64,000 nucleotides of DNA from Paenibacillus sp. UNC499MF (GTDB lineage Bacteria; Bacillota; Bacilli; Paenibacillales; NBRC-103111). Positions 50,741-59,841 of this stretch are shown here, piece by piece. Below the pieces are notes generated by a model, which worked only from the letters and a program-made list of their open reading frames with translations, did not search any database and had not been told where the DNA came from. Each line of letters opens with the position of its first letter. Positions within the stretch are counted from its first letter, which is position 1. The translations under genes were made by a program, and so were the position numbers. The stretch lies in assembly GCF_900107975.1 (NCBI RefSeq), contig NZ_FNVF01000012.1, positions 62,001 to 126,000 on the forward strand, given 5' to 3'.

Positions 50741-52900
50741 CTAGTTCACGACAAGTTCGGGCTTGTTAGCCGGATTTTCCCGGCTGTTAAACTGGATCGT
50801 ACGGTCCTGGTCGGACACGCCTTCCACTATCAGCGTGACGATGCCGTCCGAGAGCTGGTCCTTGACGAAAGACGTGACGTCCAGCTCATAGTACGTCAAG
50901 TTGCTTCCTACCTGAATGGTGGACAAAGCACCTGTGGTGGCGGCCGGCGCGTTGTTCCAGGTAAGCCCCGTCTCCGTCCAGCCGTCGGCGGCCGCTCCCG
51001 ACACCTTGACCTGGACGTTCGAACCGTCCTGCGTGTTGCCGCCGAACAGGCGGAGCTTCGCGGAATTCACGGCAGACACACCGCTGACGTCGAATTTGAG
51101 GTAAGCTTTCCGGGTGTAGCCTGCGGCCGTGCCGTCTTTGACGTACAGCGTCGGGGCTGTACCGTAATTGGTCCCGGCGCCCGAACCGTCAAGCACGTAG
51201 GCGTCGGCTGTCGGCGCTTTAACCCCTGCCGGAGGCGTTACCGTAACGCCGGCGCCGTTGTATGCGCCGATATTCGGCACGGCCGTTGCGGAAACGGCTC
51301 CGCCGAAATAATCTTTGCCGCCGTTGTCGGCGATAAGCTTGCCGGCGTTCAGCGCCGGGGAACCGGCCTTCAGGCGGTAGGCCGCCGCCGTGGACAGACC
51401 GGTGCCTGCGCCTCCGGGATTTACAAACGCCGGATCGGCCGTCCGTTTGCCGGGATCGGAAGGTTCATTTGCCGAATGGGTTCCGCTGGCTTCATAGAAA
51501 ATATTGTTGCTGAAAGAGGTCTGGCCCCAGTTGGCCGATGTTCCCCAATTGGTCGCTACGGACGGATTCGTATTGTAGAAAATATTGTTCATAAACTGGT
51601 AGCCGGTTTTCGTGGCATCGTTGCCGCCGATTACCTTGTGCGCGGCTCCGTTGTAGTAAAAGACATTGTTGTAGATCGAAGCCGGAGTCGCCTCGTTCGC
51701 ATTAAAATGACGGATAATGTTGCCTTCGTTCTGGCTGATATGATAGCGCATCACATCGTTCTTGTTCGTTCCCATCATCAGCACATGTCCCATCGGATTA
51801 TCGTGGCTGTAATTGTACTGGTAGGTCGTATTTTCCAGGTACAAATCGAAGTCCCACGCGCAGCCGTCCTGATTGGACGCCGGTCCGCCGAACGCTTCGT
51901 TATACTGCAGGACGGTGTTTTTGGCGACGGCCAGCCAGATGGCTGCAATCGCATTGGTGGAGGCGACACGCGTACCGAAACGGTTTGCCACGTTATATTC
52001 AACGAGAGCCCCGTCCGTGTCCCGCAGAATGATGCTGTCTCCGCCGACATCTTCCAGATTGTTATGGCCGATATAGACGTTCGTATTCCAGTTGCCGTAC
52101 GTGCGTGTGCTCGTCGTACTGAAGCTGTCGTCGTTCACATAGTTGCTGTGGGCCGCAGCCCGGATTCCGACGCGGTCCACTTTGCGGATGGTATTGTTTT
52201 CGATGCGGACATCGTTGAATCTGGCATACGTGCGGGTAGAGGTCGACGCGGTGCCTTGAATAACCGTAATAATGCCGCCGTTTTCCTTCGGTCCCGCGTT
52301 ATTGCTGCCGTCCACATCGTGAACGTCATTGCCCCTGATATAAATGTGATTGTAAACCCGGTCGCTTTCGTTCGCGTCGATGACAACGAAAATTCCTGCC
52401 CGGAAGGCGGCGGAGTCGTTGTTTTCCACGGAAAAATTGTCATCGTTCGTGACTTCCAGGTTGTTGATTTCCCAGTACTCCTGATTGCGCAAAAATACCG
52501 TTCCGGTGTTGTACGTTTTCGTACTGTTGTAAACGGTCTGATTAAAGCTGCTGCCGCCGCCGTTTATAACCGGCTTGCTTCCGCTTCCGTATTTGTCGAT
52601 CACGATCGGGCTACCGTTCGCACCCGAACCTTTGGGCCAAAGCTGGCCGTTCCAGATTCCGCCGGATTTGAACAAAATCTGATCTCCCGGCTGAAACGTC
52701 GTTGCGTTCACCTTGGCTAACGTCTTCCAGGCCTGCGCCTGGGAGGTGCCGTTGTTGGCATCGTTGCCGGCCGCCGAATCCACGTAGTAAGCCGTTCCGG
52801 CCGCATGAGCCGGCTTCACTCCATAGAAAGCGTTTACAAAAAGCGATAAAAATAAAACGGCTGCCGTCCAGGCACTGATCCTGCTGGAAATTTTCTGCAC
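50741..52900 (-). CDS. secreted right-handed beta-helix protein with DNRLRE/CBM96-like C-domain
   Basis: 719 residues from GTG 52900 (AAAAGGAGGCAAGTCATC). Signal peptide of about 33 residues (ends AHA). Beta-helix core (about 38-545) with Asn ladder repeats such as YNYSHDNPMGHVLMM, GGDSIILRDTDGALVEYNVA and IYNNVFYYNGAAHKVIGGN, similar to pectate-lyase-like proteins; then a DNRLRE domain (about 555-719: ADAYVLDGSGAGTNYGTAPT and the IQFNSRENPANKPEL ending). Polysaccharide lyase or hydrolase on a wall polymer is likely; catalytic residues cannot be fixed by eye. A cre-like site lies in the signal-peptide codons. Confidence 0.85.
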   Translation of the reverse strand: MQKISSRISAWTAAVLFLSLFVNAFYGVKPAHAAGTAYYVDSAAGNDANNGTSQAQAWKTLAKVNATTFQPGDQILFKSGGIWNGQLWPKGSGANGSPIVIDKYGSGSKPVINGGGSSFNQTVYNSTKTYNTGTVFLRNQEYWEINNLEVTNDDNFSVENNDSAAFRAGIFVVIDANESDRVYNHIYIRGNDVHDVDGSNNAGPKENGGIITVIQGTASTSTRTYARFNDVRIENNTIRKVDRVGIRAAAHSNYVNDDSFSTTSTRTYGNWNTNVYIGHNNLEDVGGDSIILRDTDGALVEYNVANRFGTRVASTNAIAAIWLAVAKNTVLQYNEAFGGPASNQDGCAWDFDLYLENTTYQYNYSHDNPMGHVLMMGTNKNDVMRYHISQNEGNIIRHFNANEATPASIYNNVFYYNGAAHKVIGGNDATKTGYQFMNNIFYNTNPSVATNWGTSANWGQTSFSNNIFYEASGTHSANEPSDPGKRTADPAFVNPGGAGTGLSTAAAYRLKAGSPALNAGKLIADNGGKDYFGGAVSATAVPNIGAYNGAGVTVTPPAGVKAPTADAYVLDGSGAGTNYGTAPTLYVKDGTAAGYTRKAYLKFDVSGVSAVNSAKLRLFGGNTQDGSNVQVKVSGAAADGWTETGLTWNNAPAATTGALSTIQVGSNLTYYELDVTSFVKDQLSDGIVTLIVEGVSDQDRTIQFNSRENPANKPELVVN
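52825..52838 (-). promoter_or_regulatory. cre-like site in the signal-peptide coding region
   Basis: Minus strand TGTAAACGCTTTCT matches the cre consensus at 13 of 14 positions. Inside the first 25 codons of the beta-helix gene, where CcpA could block elongation. Confidence 0.35.
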
Positions 52901-53007
52901 GATGACTTGCCTCCTTTTTCGTAATAAGCGATAGCTTCGCCTCTTCACTTTACAAAAAATTCCTCTCCCCCCAATAGGCACGATTTTGACTTTCCTGTGC
53001 AGCCTTT

Positions 53008-54027
53008 TTACTTTATGGCGCGTGTCTTCCCTTCCTGTGAGAGCTGCTTTGTGACGATTATTTCGGTCCCGGATATACGCGAGGCCAGTTCAACGGCATA
53101 TCTTTCTTCCGTAAAAAGAATGCGTACGCGCTCTTTCACGTCTTCGAAAGGCTCGTATTCCGCCTTTCCCCGTTCCGCGCAGCGGATGACATACAACCGG
53201 TCGGACTCCCCGATCACTCCGCTCAGCCCGCCCGTTTGCAGCCCCTCCGCCGCTTGAAGCAGCGCCGGATACTTCTCCGCGTCCGCTTTGCGCTGTTCCG
53301 GTTCGAACCACCGCACTTCCGCCTCAAGACCGCTGTCAGCATGCCCCGCCAGGCTTTCGAAAGCTTCTCCCGCCTTCAGTCGGGCCGCCGCTTCGTTCAG
53401 CTTCGCGGCACCCTTTTCGCTGTTCTCCGCCGATAAAAGCTCCAGGCGGATTTTGGACGGACGCATGAACCGCTCGTCCTTCATGCGTTCATACGCGGCC
53501 CGCAGCTCGGCGTCACCGGCGGCAAAATCTTGTCCGGCCAGCGCCTCTTTCAGCCGAAGCTGCAAATTCGACTGCTCGTACCGGTAGAACCCGGCCGGAT
53601 CGTAAGCGAGCGGGCCGTAGACCGGTTCGCCGCGGCCGGATGCGGCTTTGCGCCTGGCGTTCTCCTGCTCCCAGCGCTTCTCGAAGTCGCCGAAGCCGAG
53701 ACCGCCGGAGCCCACTCCTTTTTCCCTTGCCCAAAGCTGCTCGGTTTTAAGCTCCTTCACCCGCTCAAGCGTCTTCGCGTCCAGTTCTTCCGGTTTAACC
53801 GTACTTCTCAGCATGTCGCGGATCAGGGCAAACTCGCCGTATTGGACAGGCTCATTTCCGATAGAAGCGACGACGGCATACGGCTCCGCCGATGAGGAAT
53901 TATAGTGGGCAAATCCCGCCGCCGCGGCACCAGCCGCCAAAACGAAAGCCGACACGATGATAATCCGGGCAACCCGGTTTTTCTTCCCGCGCGGTTTCTG
54001 TACGGGCTTTCTTTTATTACTCATCAT
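53008..54027 (-). CDS. membrane-anchored parvulin-like (PPIC/SurA-type) protein
   Basis: 339 residues. Basic N-terminus, one helix (about 20-42), then an external domain: SIGNEPVQYGEFALIRDMLR resembles the SurA N-domain, and residues about 190-310 (MRPSKIRLELLSAENSEKGA, then SGLEAEVRWFEPEQRKADAE) follow the rotamase pattern. It probably helps fold exported proteins near the membrane. The neighbours include a secreted beta-helix protein, a natural client. GAAGGAGGGAGTC precedes ATG. Weak active-site conservation leaves some doubt. Confidence 0.75.
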   Translation of the reverse strand: MMSNKRKPVQKPRGKKNRVARIIIVSAFVLAAGAAAAGFAHYNSSSAEPYAVVASIGNEPVQYGEFALIRDMLRSTVKPEELDAKTLERVKELKTEQLWAREKGVGSGGLGFGDFEKRWEQENARRKAASGRGEPVYGPLAYDPAGFYRYEQSNLQLRLKEALAGQDFAAGDAELRAAYERMKDERFMRPSKIRLELLSAENSEKGAAKLNEAAARLKAGEAFESLAGHADSGLEAEVRWFEPEQRKADAEKYPALLQAAEGLQTGGLSGVIGESDRLYVIRCAERGKAEYEPFEDVKERVRILFTEERYAVELASRISGTEIIVTKQLSQEGKTRAIK

Positions 54028-54278
54028 GACTCCCTCCTTCCAAAGATTCAGCCTTCCTTTTCCCTATCTTAAAAAAGGCCGTGCCGGTCTGCCAGGAACT
54101 CCGTTGACTTTTTGAAGCGAAAATGTGAACGATTTTGACTTTTTCCCCCATGGATTCCCATAATCCGGCAAAATAACTTCTCTCTATAGCCCGGTTGAGT
54201 CATGTTATTTTTCACATTCATGGATATAATTGGTTTACGGAATTCCGGAACTACACAAGAGGAGGAAAAAAAACGTTC

Positions 54279-54827
54279 ATGAAAACACGAAAATATCATT
54301 TGTGGGTGGGTTTAATCGCTTCGATTTTTATTTTTGTGGAAGCGCTGACAGGCATGCTTCTGGTGCACACAAGCTCCATGGGTTTCAACAAGCAGGTTCA
54401 GACGTACGAAGCTCCAGCCGCAAGCTCCGACCAGCAAACTTTGAATGTGGCGGAAGCCGTTTTGAAAGCGAGCCAATCCGGCGCTTTCGATCTTTCGGAG
54501 GCTAGACTTGTCATGAATCATACGCTGGGAGACGGCCATCACGGTCAAGCGGGGGATTACAAAGTCCGCCTGCGGGACGACGATCAGACCCTGTACGTGA
54601 TCGATCTGTACGGGAACGTGATCCGCAAAGAAGTAAACGCTGTCAACAATTTTGTCCGTGATCTTCATTTCGGTGAGCTGTACGGCAAAGACATTACCTG
54701 GTTCGTCGATATTGCCGCCATTGCCATCATGTTTCTTACCGCCACCGGCATCATTCTTTCCATCCGTGTTCTGAAAGCGGGGTCGATACGTAAAAATAAG
54801 CGCAAGAAGGCGGAGGCCGCCGGCTAG
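54279..54827 (+). CDS. PepSY-domain membrane protein
   Basis: 182 residues from ATG 54279 (AAGAGGAGG upstream, long spacing). First helix HLWVGLIASIFIFVEALTGM, extracytoplasmic PepSY-like region (about 40-125, with YKVRLRDDDQTLYVIDLYGN), then a histidine-bearing segment VRDLHFGELYGKDITWFVDI and a second helix. It resembles the PepSY-TM / ferric-reductase-type proteins found beside siderophore genes. Haem or metal binding is inferred. It is 28 bases before the SbnA-like gene, with a TATAAT at 54225-54230 in front. Confidence 0.8.
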   Translation: MKTRKYHLWVGLIASIFIFVEALTGMLLVHTSSMGFNKQVQTYEAPAASSDQQTLNVAEAVLKASQSGAFDLSEARLVMNHTLGDGHHGQAGDYKVRLRDDDQTLYVIDLYGNVIRKEVNAVNNFVRDLHFGELYGKDITWFVDIAAIAIMFLTATGIILSIRVLKAGSIRKNKRKKAEAAG

Positions 54828-54855
54828 ATCTGAACTTATAGAGGAGGTACGGATA

Positions 54856-55956
54856 ATGTCCACGATTCTCGATACGATCGGCAACTCCCCTCTCATACGG
54901 TTAAACCGGCTGGTGGAGTCGGCGGATTCGGAAATTTATTTGAAAATGGAGCGGACCAATCCCGGCGGCAGCATTAAGGACCGTCCCGCGCTTTACATTA
55001 TCGAGGAAGCGGAAAGAAGGGGCTGGCTCAAACCCGGCGGCACACTCATCGAATCGTCTTCGGGTAATTTCGGCATCTCGCTGGCCATGATCGGCGCGGC
55101 CAAAGGATACCGCGTCATCGTGCTGGTGGACCCGAAAACGACTCCCGTCAATCTGGCCATGATGAAAGCTTACGGTGCGGAAGTGATCGTGGTCACCGAA
55201 CAGGATGACAGCGGATCTTACCACAAGACCCGGATCGCGCTGGCCAACAAGCTGCACCGTGAAATTCCCGGCTCGTTCCGTCCGGATCAGTGCTTTAATC
55301 CTTGGAACGGGGAAGCCCATTATGTTCAGACGGCGAAGGAGCTGATGGAGCAAAGCGGCCACCGGATCGATGCCGTTATCGTCACCGTCAGCACAGGCGG
55401 CCAGATCGGAGGCCTCTCGCGCTACATCAAGGAATACGCCCCGCATGTGAAAGTGATAGCGGTCGATGCGGTCGGTTCGACCATATTCGGCGGCAAAGCT
55501 CACGCCTATCTGCTGCCGGGCATGGGACTTAGCTGGACGCCGACCAATGTGGACGATTTGCGTCGCATCGACGAAGTTTACAAAGTTCCCGATGAGGATG
55601 CGTTCCTCATGTGCCGGATGCTTGCCAAGCACGAAGGCATTTTGGGCGGCGGCTCGACAGGGGCCGGGATGGTCGCGGCCTGGAAGCTGGCGCAGCTCAT
55701 GGGCAGCGGCAAAAGGATCGTGTGCGTTGCCTCCGACAACGGAGAACGCTACCTGCCGACTATCTATAATGACGACTGGCTGCAAGAACGCGGGATTTTA
55801 ACGGATATCGGCCTGCAGGAAATGAAAGTCCGTGTCCGCCAGCTGCCGCCCTACAGCAGAAACCCTCCCGAAACGGCCAACTACAAACCCGAGCTGGCCG
55901 AACAGCTGGATTCCCCCAGCCGCTTGATTTCAAGGGAGCTGTTCCGGCATGGATAA
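54856..55956 (+). CDS. SbnA-like cysteine-synthase-family enzyme
   Basis: 366 residues, PLP type II fold. PLP Lys in GGSIKDRPALYI, substrate loop ESSSGNFGISLAMIG, and the SGLSRYIKE...STIFGG region. The SIKDRPA and SSGNFGI pattern is that of SbnA, which converts O-phosphoserine and glutamate to the precursor of 2,3-diaminopropionate in staphyloferrin B synthesis. The partner dehydrogenase SbnB is not in the window. GAGGAGGTACGGATA precedes ATG, and the stop overlaps the MFS gene by eight bases. An ordinary cysteine synthase is less likely. Confidence 0.82.
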   Translation: MSTILDTIGNSPLIRLNRLVESADSEIYLKMERTNPGGSIKDRPALYIIEEAERRGWLKPGGTLIESSSGNFGISLAMIGAAKGYRVIVLVDPKTTPVNLAMMKAYGAEVIVVTEQDDSGSYHKTRIALANKLHREIPGSFRPDQCFNPWNGEAHYVQTAKELMEQSGHRIDAVIVTVSTGGQIGGLSRYIKEYAPHVKVIAVDAVGSTIFGGKAHAYLLPGMGLSWTPTNVDDLRRIDEVYKVPDEDAFLMCRMLAKHEGILGGGSTGAGMVAAWKLAQLMGSGKRIVCVASDNGERYLPTIYNDDWLQERGILTDIGLQEMKVRVRQLPPYSRNPPETANYKPELAEQLDSPSRLISRELFRHG

Positions 55957-57160
55957 CCCGTATTCTTTCAGGGCTCTGCAAGTATATGCGGTTACGATTC
56001 TCTTTTACTGCATTGTCTACATGGTGTTGATGATTCTTCCCTTTTATGCCATCACCGCGGGTGCCGGTGAAATGGAAATCGGTCTGATTATGGGCACGAC
56101 GATGTTCGCTTCCATGATCTGCAGACCTCTGGCCGGAAGCGTTATCGACAGATATGGAACCCGGAAAATATTTGTGCTCGCCCTGCTTCTGTTCACCGTT
56201 TCACTGGCGGGCTATTTCATTCCGAATTTGTGGCTGTTCGGTCTGGTCCGTGCCGTTCAAGGCATAGTAGCCGCTTTTTTCTCCACGGCCATGGAGATCA
56301 TTACGATGGACCTGCTTTCCGAGAAAATGAGAGCGCAGGGCTTGTCCCTTTATTCCCTGGCGACCATGATTCCTTCCACCTTCGGACCGACCATCGCCCT
56401 GCTTCTGAAAGACTGGCTGCCGATGACTTGGATTTTCGGTTCGCTGTTTATGATGAGTGCGGGAATTTTCCTGTTCGGGCTTTCGCTTTCCAGGCAAATG
56501 AAGCCGGAATCCGCTGTTCCGGCGGCAGAAGCCGAGGATGAGCCGGCAGCAAGCCCGCTTGCCCGGAAAGGCGTGTGGAAAAGCCGGGCCCTGCTCCTCT
56601 CCTCCGCCGTTATGCTGCTTGCCTCCGTCGCCAACGGAGCCATTTTCACCTTTCTTCCCTTGTATCTGGAGAAACAAGGTTTGAAATTCGCGGAGCTTTA
56701 TTTTCTTATCCAGACGCTCGTGCTGGTCTTGACCCGGTTCGCGGGCCGGAAGTATATTCCTTCCGACGGCAGCTTTCCCGGGAGGATTCTGTTCCCCGCT
56801 CTCGCGTTAGCCTGTCTGGGCTCGCTGATTCTGGGAACCAGCCTGTCACCCGCCGCGCTGTCGGCCGCCGCCGTCTTTAACGGCATTGCGTTCGCCCTGC
56901 TGTACCCGTCGCTGCTGACCTACGTGTCCTTCTCCGTGCCGCATTTTGCGCGCGGACTGTTGATCGGTCTATTCATAGGCGCCGCCGATCTCGGATTTTC
57001 GCTGGGCGCTCTAGCCATGGGGCCTGTCGCTTATTCCTTCTCGTTTCCGGTCATGTTTATTACGGGGGGCGCGCTTTGTTTTCTAGCCGGTTTGGCGGGC
57101 TTAGGCTTTCGCGTGCGGCGAAAGGAACAGGGAAAGAAGACGACGGCGGCAGGTTTGTAG
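55949..57160 (+). CDS. MFS exporter coupled to the SbnA-like gene
   Basis: 403 residues, twelve helices. LMILPFYAITAGAGEMEIGL and the loop motif CRPLAGSVIDRYGTRKIFVL identify a DHA1-type exporter, related in layout to metallophore exporters such as CntE or SbnD. It starts inside the last codons of the SbnA-like gene, so it should export the product of that enzyme or a derivative. No terminator is evident. Confidence 0.85.
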   Translation: MDNPYSFRALQVYAVTILFYCIVYMVLMILPFYAITAGAGEMEIGLIMGTTMFASMICRPLAGSVIDRYGTRKIFVLALLLFTVSLAGYFIPNLWLFGLVRAVQGIVAAFFSTAMEIITMDLLSEKMRAQGLSLYSLATMIPSTFGPTIALLLKDWLPMTWIFGSLFMMSAGIFLFGLSLSRQMKPESAVPAAEAEDEPAASPLARKGVWKSRALLLSSAVMLLASVANGAIFTFLPLYLEKQGLKFAELYFLIQTLVLVLTRFAGRKYIPSDGSFPGRILFPALALACLGSLILGTSLSPAALSAAAVFNGIAFALLYPSLLTYVSFSVPHFARGLLIGLFIGAADLGFSLGALAMGPVAYSFSFPVMFITGGALCFLAGLAGLGFRVRRKEQGKKTTAAGL

Positions 57161-57264
57161 ATGCTGCTGTTATCCGGCTTCGGCTAAGTTTGTACGACAA
57201 ATCCCTTGTATTGTCTAGTTTATTCCTCTCTGCCCCGTGTCCAAGTAATTAGGGAGAGGAGCTG

Positions 57265-58866
57265 ATGAGAATGAATACGCATAAAGAGACAAACAACCAT
57301 GCTTATTTCATAGGAGGTGGCATCGCTTCCTTGGCGGGAGCCGTCTTCCTGATCCGGGACGGCGGCTGGGCAGGCGAACGGATTCATATCCTGGAAGACC
57401 GCCCGGTAAACGGCGGTTCTCTGGACGGAAGCGGGAATGCGGAGCAAGGGTATGTAATCCGGGGAGGCCGGATGCTGAACGAGCCGACCTACGAATGTAC
57501 GTGGGAGCTTCTGGATTCCATTCCTTCGATCGACTCGCCCGGCAAAACCGTCAAAGACGACATTTACGCCTTTACGGAAAAATATCCGACCCACGCACAA
57601 GCGCGCCTTGTGGATAAGGACCGGAATATCGTCGATGTGGAGCATATGCTCTTTTCCAATAAAGATCGTCTTGATCTCGGCAAGCTGCTTGTCACACCGG
57701 AAGATCGTCTCGGCAAGCAAAAAATTAACGAATGGTTCGAGCCCGAATTTTTTGAAACGAATTTCTGGTTTATGTGGGCGACGATGTTCGCTTTTCAGCC
57801 TTGGCACAGTCTGGTGGAGTTCAAAAGATATATGATCCGGTTTATGCATGAGTTTCCCCGTATCCATACTCTGGCCGGTGTCGCCCGCACGCCTTACAAT
57901 CAATTCGATTCGATCGTGCTTCCGATCCAGAAGTGGCTGGAAAGCCAAGGCGTCCGCTACGAGAGAAATACGCGCGTAACCGATCTGGATTTCAAGCCGG
58001 ATCCCACGGGAAAAAGCCGGGTAACGGCGCACCGCATACAGGTCGTTAAAGACGGGAATACCGGCTCGATTGCGGTGAATCCGGACGATCTCGTGTTCTT
58101 CACGAACGGCTCCATGACGGAAAGCTCCGATCTCGGTTCGATGACCTCCGCACCTGTTCTTGGAGAAAAAGGACCTTCGTTCGGGCTTTGGGAAAAAATT
58201 GCCGCAAAGCTTCCGGGCTCAGGCAATCCGTCCGCTTTCGACGATCATATTTCCGAGTCCAAGTGGGCATCGTTTACGGTCACGTGCAAGGACCCGATGT
58301 TTTTCGATTTCATGGAAAACTTCTCCGGCAACAAAGCGGGTACGGGCGCACTCGTTACCTTTAAGGATTCCGGCTGGCTGATGTCCGTCGTGCTCGCGCA
58401 CCAGCCGCATTTCCGCAATCAGCCGGAAGATGTGCAGGTATTTTGGGGCTATGGCCTCTTCCCTGACAAGCCGGGTGATTTCGTACCGAAGAAAATGTCC
58501 GAATGCACGGGAGAAGAAATTTTAACGGAACTGCTGTCTCATCTGAAGCTGGCGGAAAAGCTGCCGGAAATGCTGGAAAATTCCATCTGCATTCCCTGCA
58601 TGATGCCGTTCATCACGAGCCAGTTCATGCCCCGTGAAGCCGGGGACCGGCCGCAAGTCGTACCGGACGGCTCCGGTAATTTCGCTTTTATCGGGCAATT
58701 TACCGAAATACCGGACGATGTCGTGTTCACGGTGGAATATTCCGTCCGAACGGCTCAAACGGCCGTCTATAAGCTGCTTGACATCGACAAAAAGATTCCC
58801 GGGATGTACCACGGGAACCATCATGCCAAGGTGCTGTTCGATTCGCTGGTGACAATGGTCAAATAG
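57265..58866 (+). CDS. ohyA: oleate hydratase
   Basis: 533 residues of the MCRA/oleate hydratase family (EC 4.2.1.53), which adds water to the cis-9 double bond of oleate. FAD-binding GGGIASLAGAVFLIRDGG near the N-terminus, ILEDRPVNGGSLDGSGNAEQ, then NFWFMWATMFAFQPWHSLVE and TPYNQFDSIVLPIQKWLESQ, and the closing FAFIGQFTEIPDDVVFTVEY. AGGGAGAGGAGCTG precedes ATG. The role is detoxifying host or environmental unsaturated fatty acids. Convergent with an SDR gene; a terminator separates them. Confidence 0.95.
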   Translation: MRMNTHKETNNHAYFIGGGIASLAGAVFLIRDGGWAGERIHILEDRPVNGGSLDGSGNAEQGYVIRGGRMLNEPTYECTWELLDSIPSIDSPGKTVKDDIYAFTEKYPTHAQARLVDKDRNIVDVEHMLFSNKDRLDLGKLLVTPEDRLGKQKINEWFEPEFFETNFWFMWATMFAFQPWHSLVEFKRYMIRFMHEFPRIHTLAGVARTPYNQFDSIVLPIQKWLESQGVRYERNTRVTDLDFKPDPTGKSRVTAHRIQVVKDGNTGSIAVNPDDLVFFTNGSMTESSDLGSMTSAPVLGEKGPSFGLWEKIAAKLPGSGNPSAFDDHISESKWASFTVTCKDPMFFDFMENFSGNKAGTGALVTFKDSGWLMSVVLAHQPHFRNQPEDVQVFWGYGLFPDKPGDFVPKKMSECTGEEILTELLSHLKLAEKLPEMLENSICIPCMMPFITSQFMPREAGDRPQVVPDGSGNFAFIGQFTEIPDDVVFTVEYSVRTAQTAVYKLLDIDKKIPGMYHGNHHAKVLFDSLVTMVK

Positions 58867-58877
58867 CCCTGCTCCGA

Positions 58878-58908
58878 GAAGCTCCCGCCAAACCGGCGGG
58901 GGCTTTTT
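58878..58908 (+). terminator. terminator of the oleate hydratase gene
   Basis: TCCCGCC aaacc GGCGGG stem then CTTTTT. Confidence 0.8.
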
Positions 58909-58918
58909 GGGATTTCCG

Positions 58919-59659
58919 CTACATTTCCCCGCCTCCGCTGACAGGCAAGTAAGTGCCCGTCAGATAGGAGCTGTCTTCCCCTGCGTAGAAAGCGATCGCG
59001 CGGGCAACATCCTCCGGCCGGCCGATCCTCCCGAGCGGCAAATGTGCCGCTTGCTGCTGTTTGAACGCTTCCGGTATCGACGCCGTCGCATCGGTTTCCA
59101 CCATGCCGGGCGAGACGATATTCGCGGTGATGCCTGCGCCGCCGAACTCTCCGGCAATATACCGGACGAAGCTGTTTAAGGCTCCCTTGGAGGTGCCGTG
59201 CGATATGAACAGCGGTGCCGCATGGTTGCTGAGTCCGCTGGACACATAAACGAGCTTTCCGTACTTTTTTTGTTTCATAAAAGGCAGTACGGCTTTAGTC
59301 GAAACGAAAGCGGCTTGAAGCTCATCGTTCGTCTTCTGAATGAACTCTTCCCAGGACATATCTTCGAAAGACTTCTGGACAAAATTCATGCCGGCGTTAT
59401 GAACCAGAATGTCTACCGTTCCGAAGCGGGATACCGTCTCGGCCACGAGTCCGTTCATCTGTGCCGCACTGCGGGCGTCCGCCTGCAAAGCCGCGGCTTC
59501 TCCCCCGTTTTCCCGTATGAAAGCAACGACGTTCTCCGCGGCCGAAGCATTGCTCGCATAATTGACGATGACCTTGGCTCCGCGTTCGGCCAGCAGCTTA
59601 GCCGCTGCGGCACCGATTCCCCGGCTCGAACCCGTCACAATGGCAACTTTCCCTTTCAT
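58919..59659 (-). CDS. SDR-family protein with His in place of the catalytic Tyr
   Basis: 246 residues, FabG-like. NAD(P) motif TGSSRGIG, NAGMNF strand, and SSGLSNHAAPLFISHGTSKG: the Ser and Lys of the S-Y-K triad are present, but the Tyr is His. C-terminus YLTGTYLPVSGGGE is standard. It may have weak or altered dehydrogenase activity. AAAAAGGAGTGAGCGGAAA gives the start. Confidence 0.88.
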   Translation of the reverse strand: MKGKVAIVTGSSRGIGAAAAKLLAERGAKVIVNYASNASAAENVVAFIRENGGEAAALQADARSAAQMNGLVAETVSRFGTVDILVHNAGMNFVQKSFEDMSWEEFIQKTNDELQAAFVSTKAVLPFMKQKKYGKLVYVSSGLSNHAAPLFISHGTSKGALNSFVRYIAGEFGGAGITANIVSPGMVETDATASIPEAFKQQQAAHLPLGRIGRPEDVARAIAFYAGEDSSYLTGTYLPVSGGGEM

Positions 59660-59841
59660 TTTCCGCTCACTCCTTTTTCATTCGTATGTATCCGCATATC
59701 AGCTCAAGCCTCAAGCTGTCTACATAACTAAGACACTTCGCCCGAACGAAGTGTTTCAGCATGAAAAGAAATTTGAACCCAAACCTCCCCCGGTTCGACT
59801 AAATCTATGAGGATAAAAATTGAAAGGAATGATACATTATC

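Noticed and set aside
51476-52720. 414-codon frame opposite the beta-helix gene
   Set aside because: Val/Ile/Asp-rich shadow of the beta-helix repeats; no start site.
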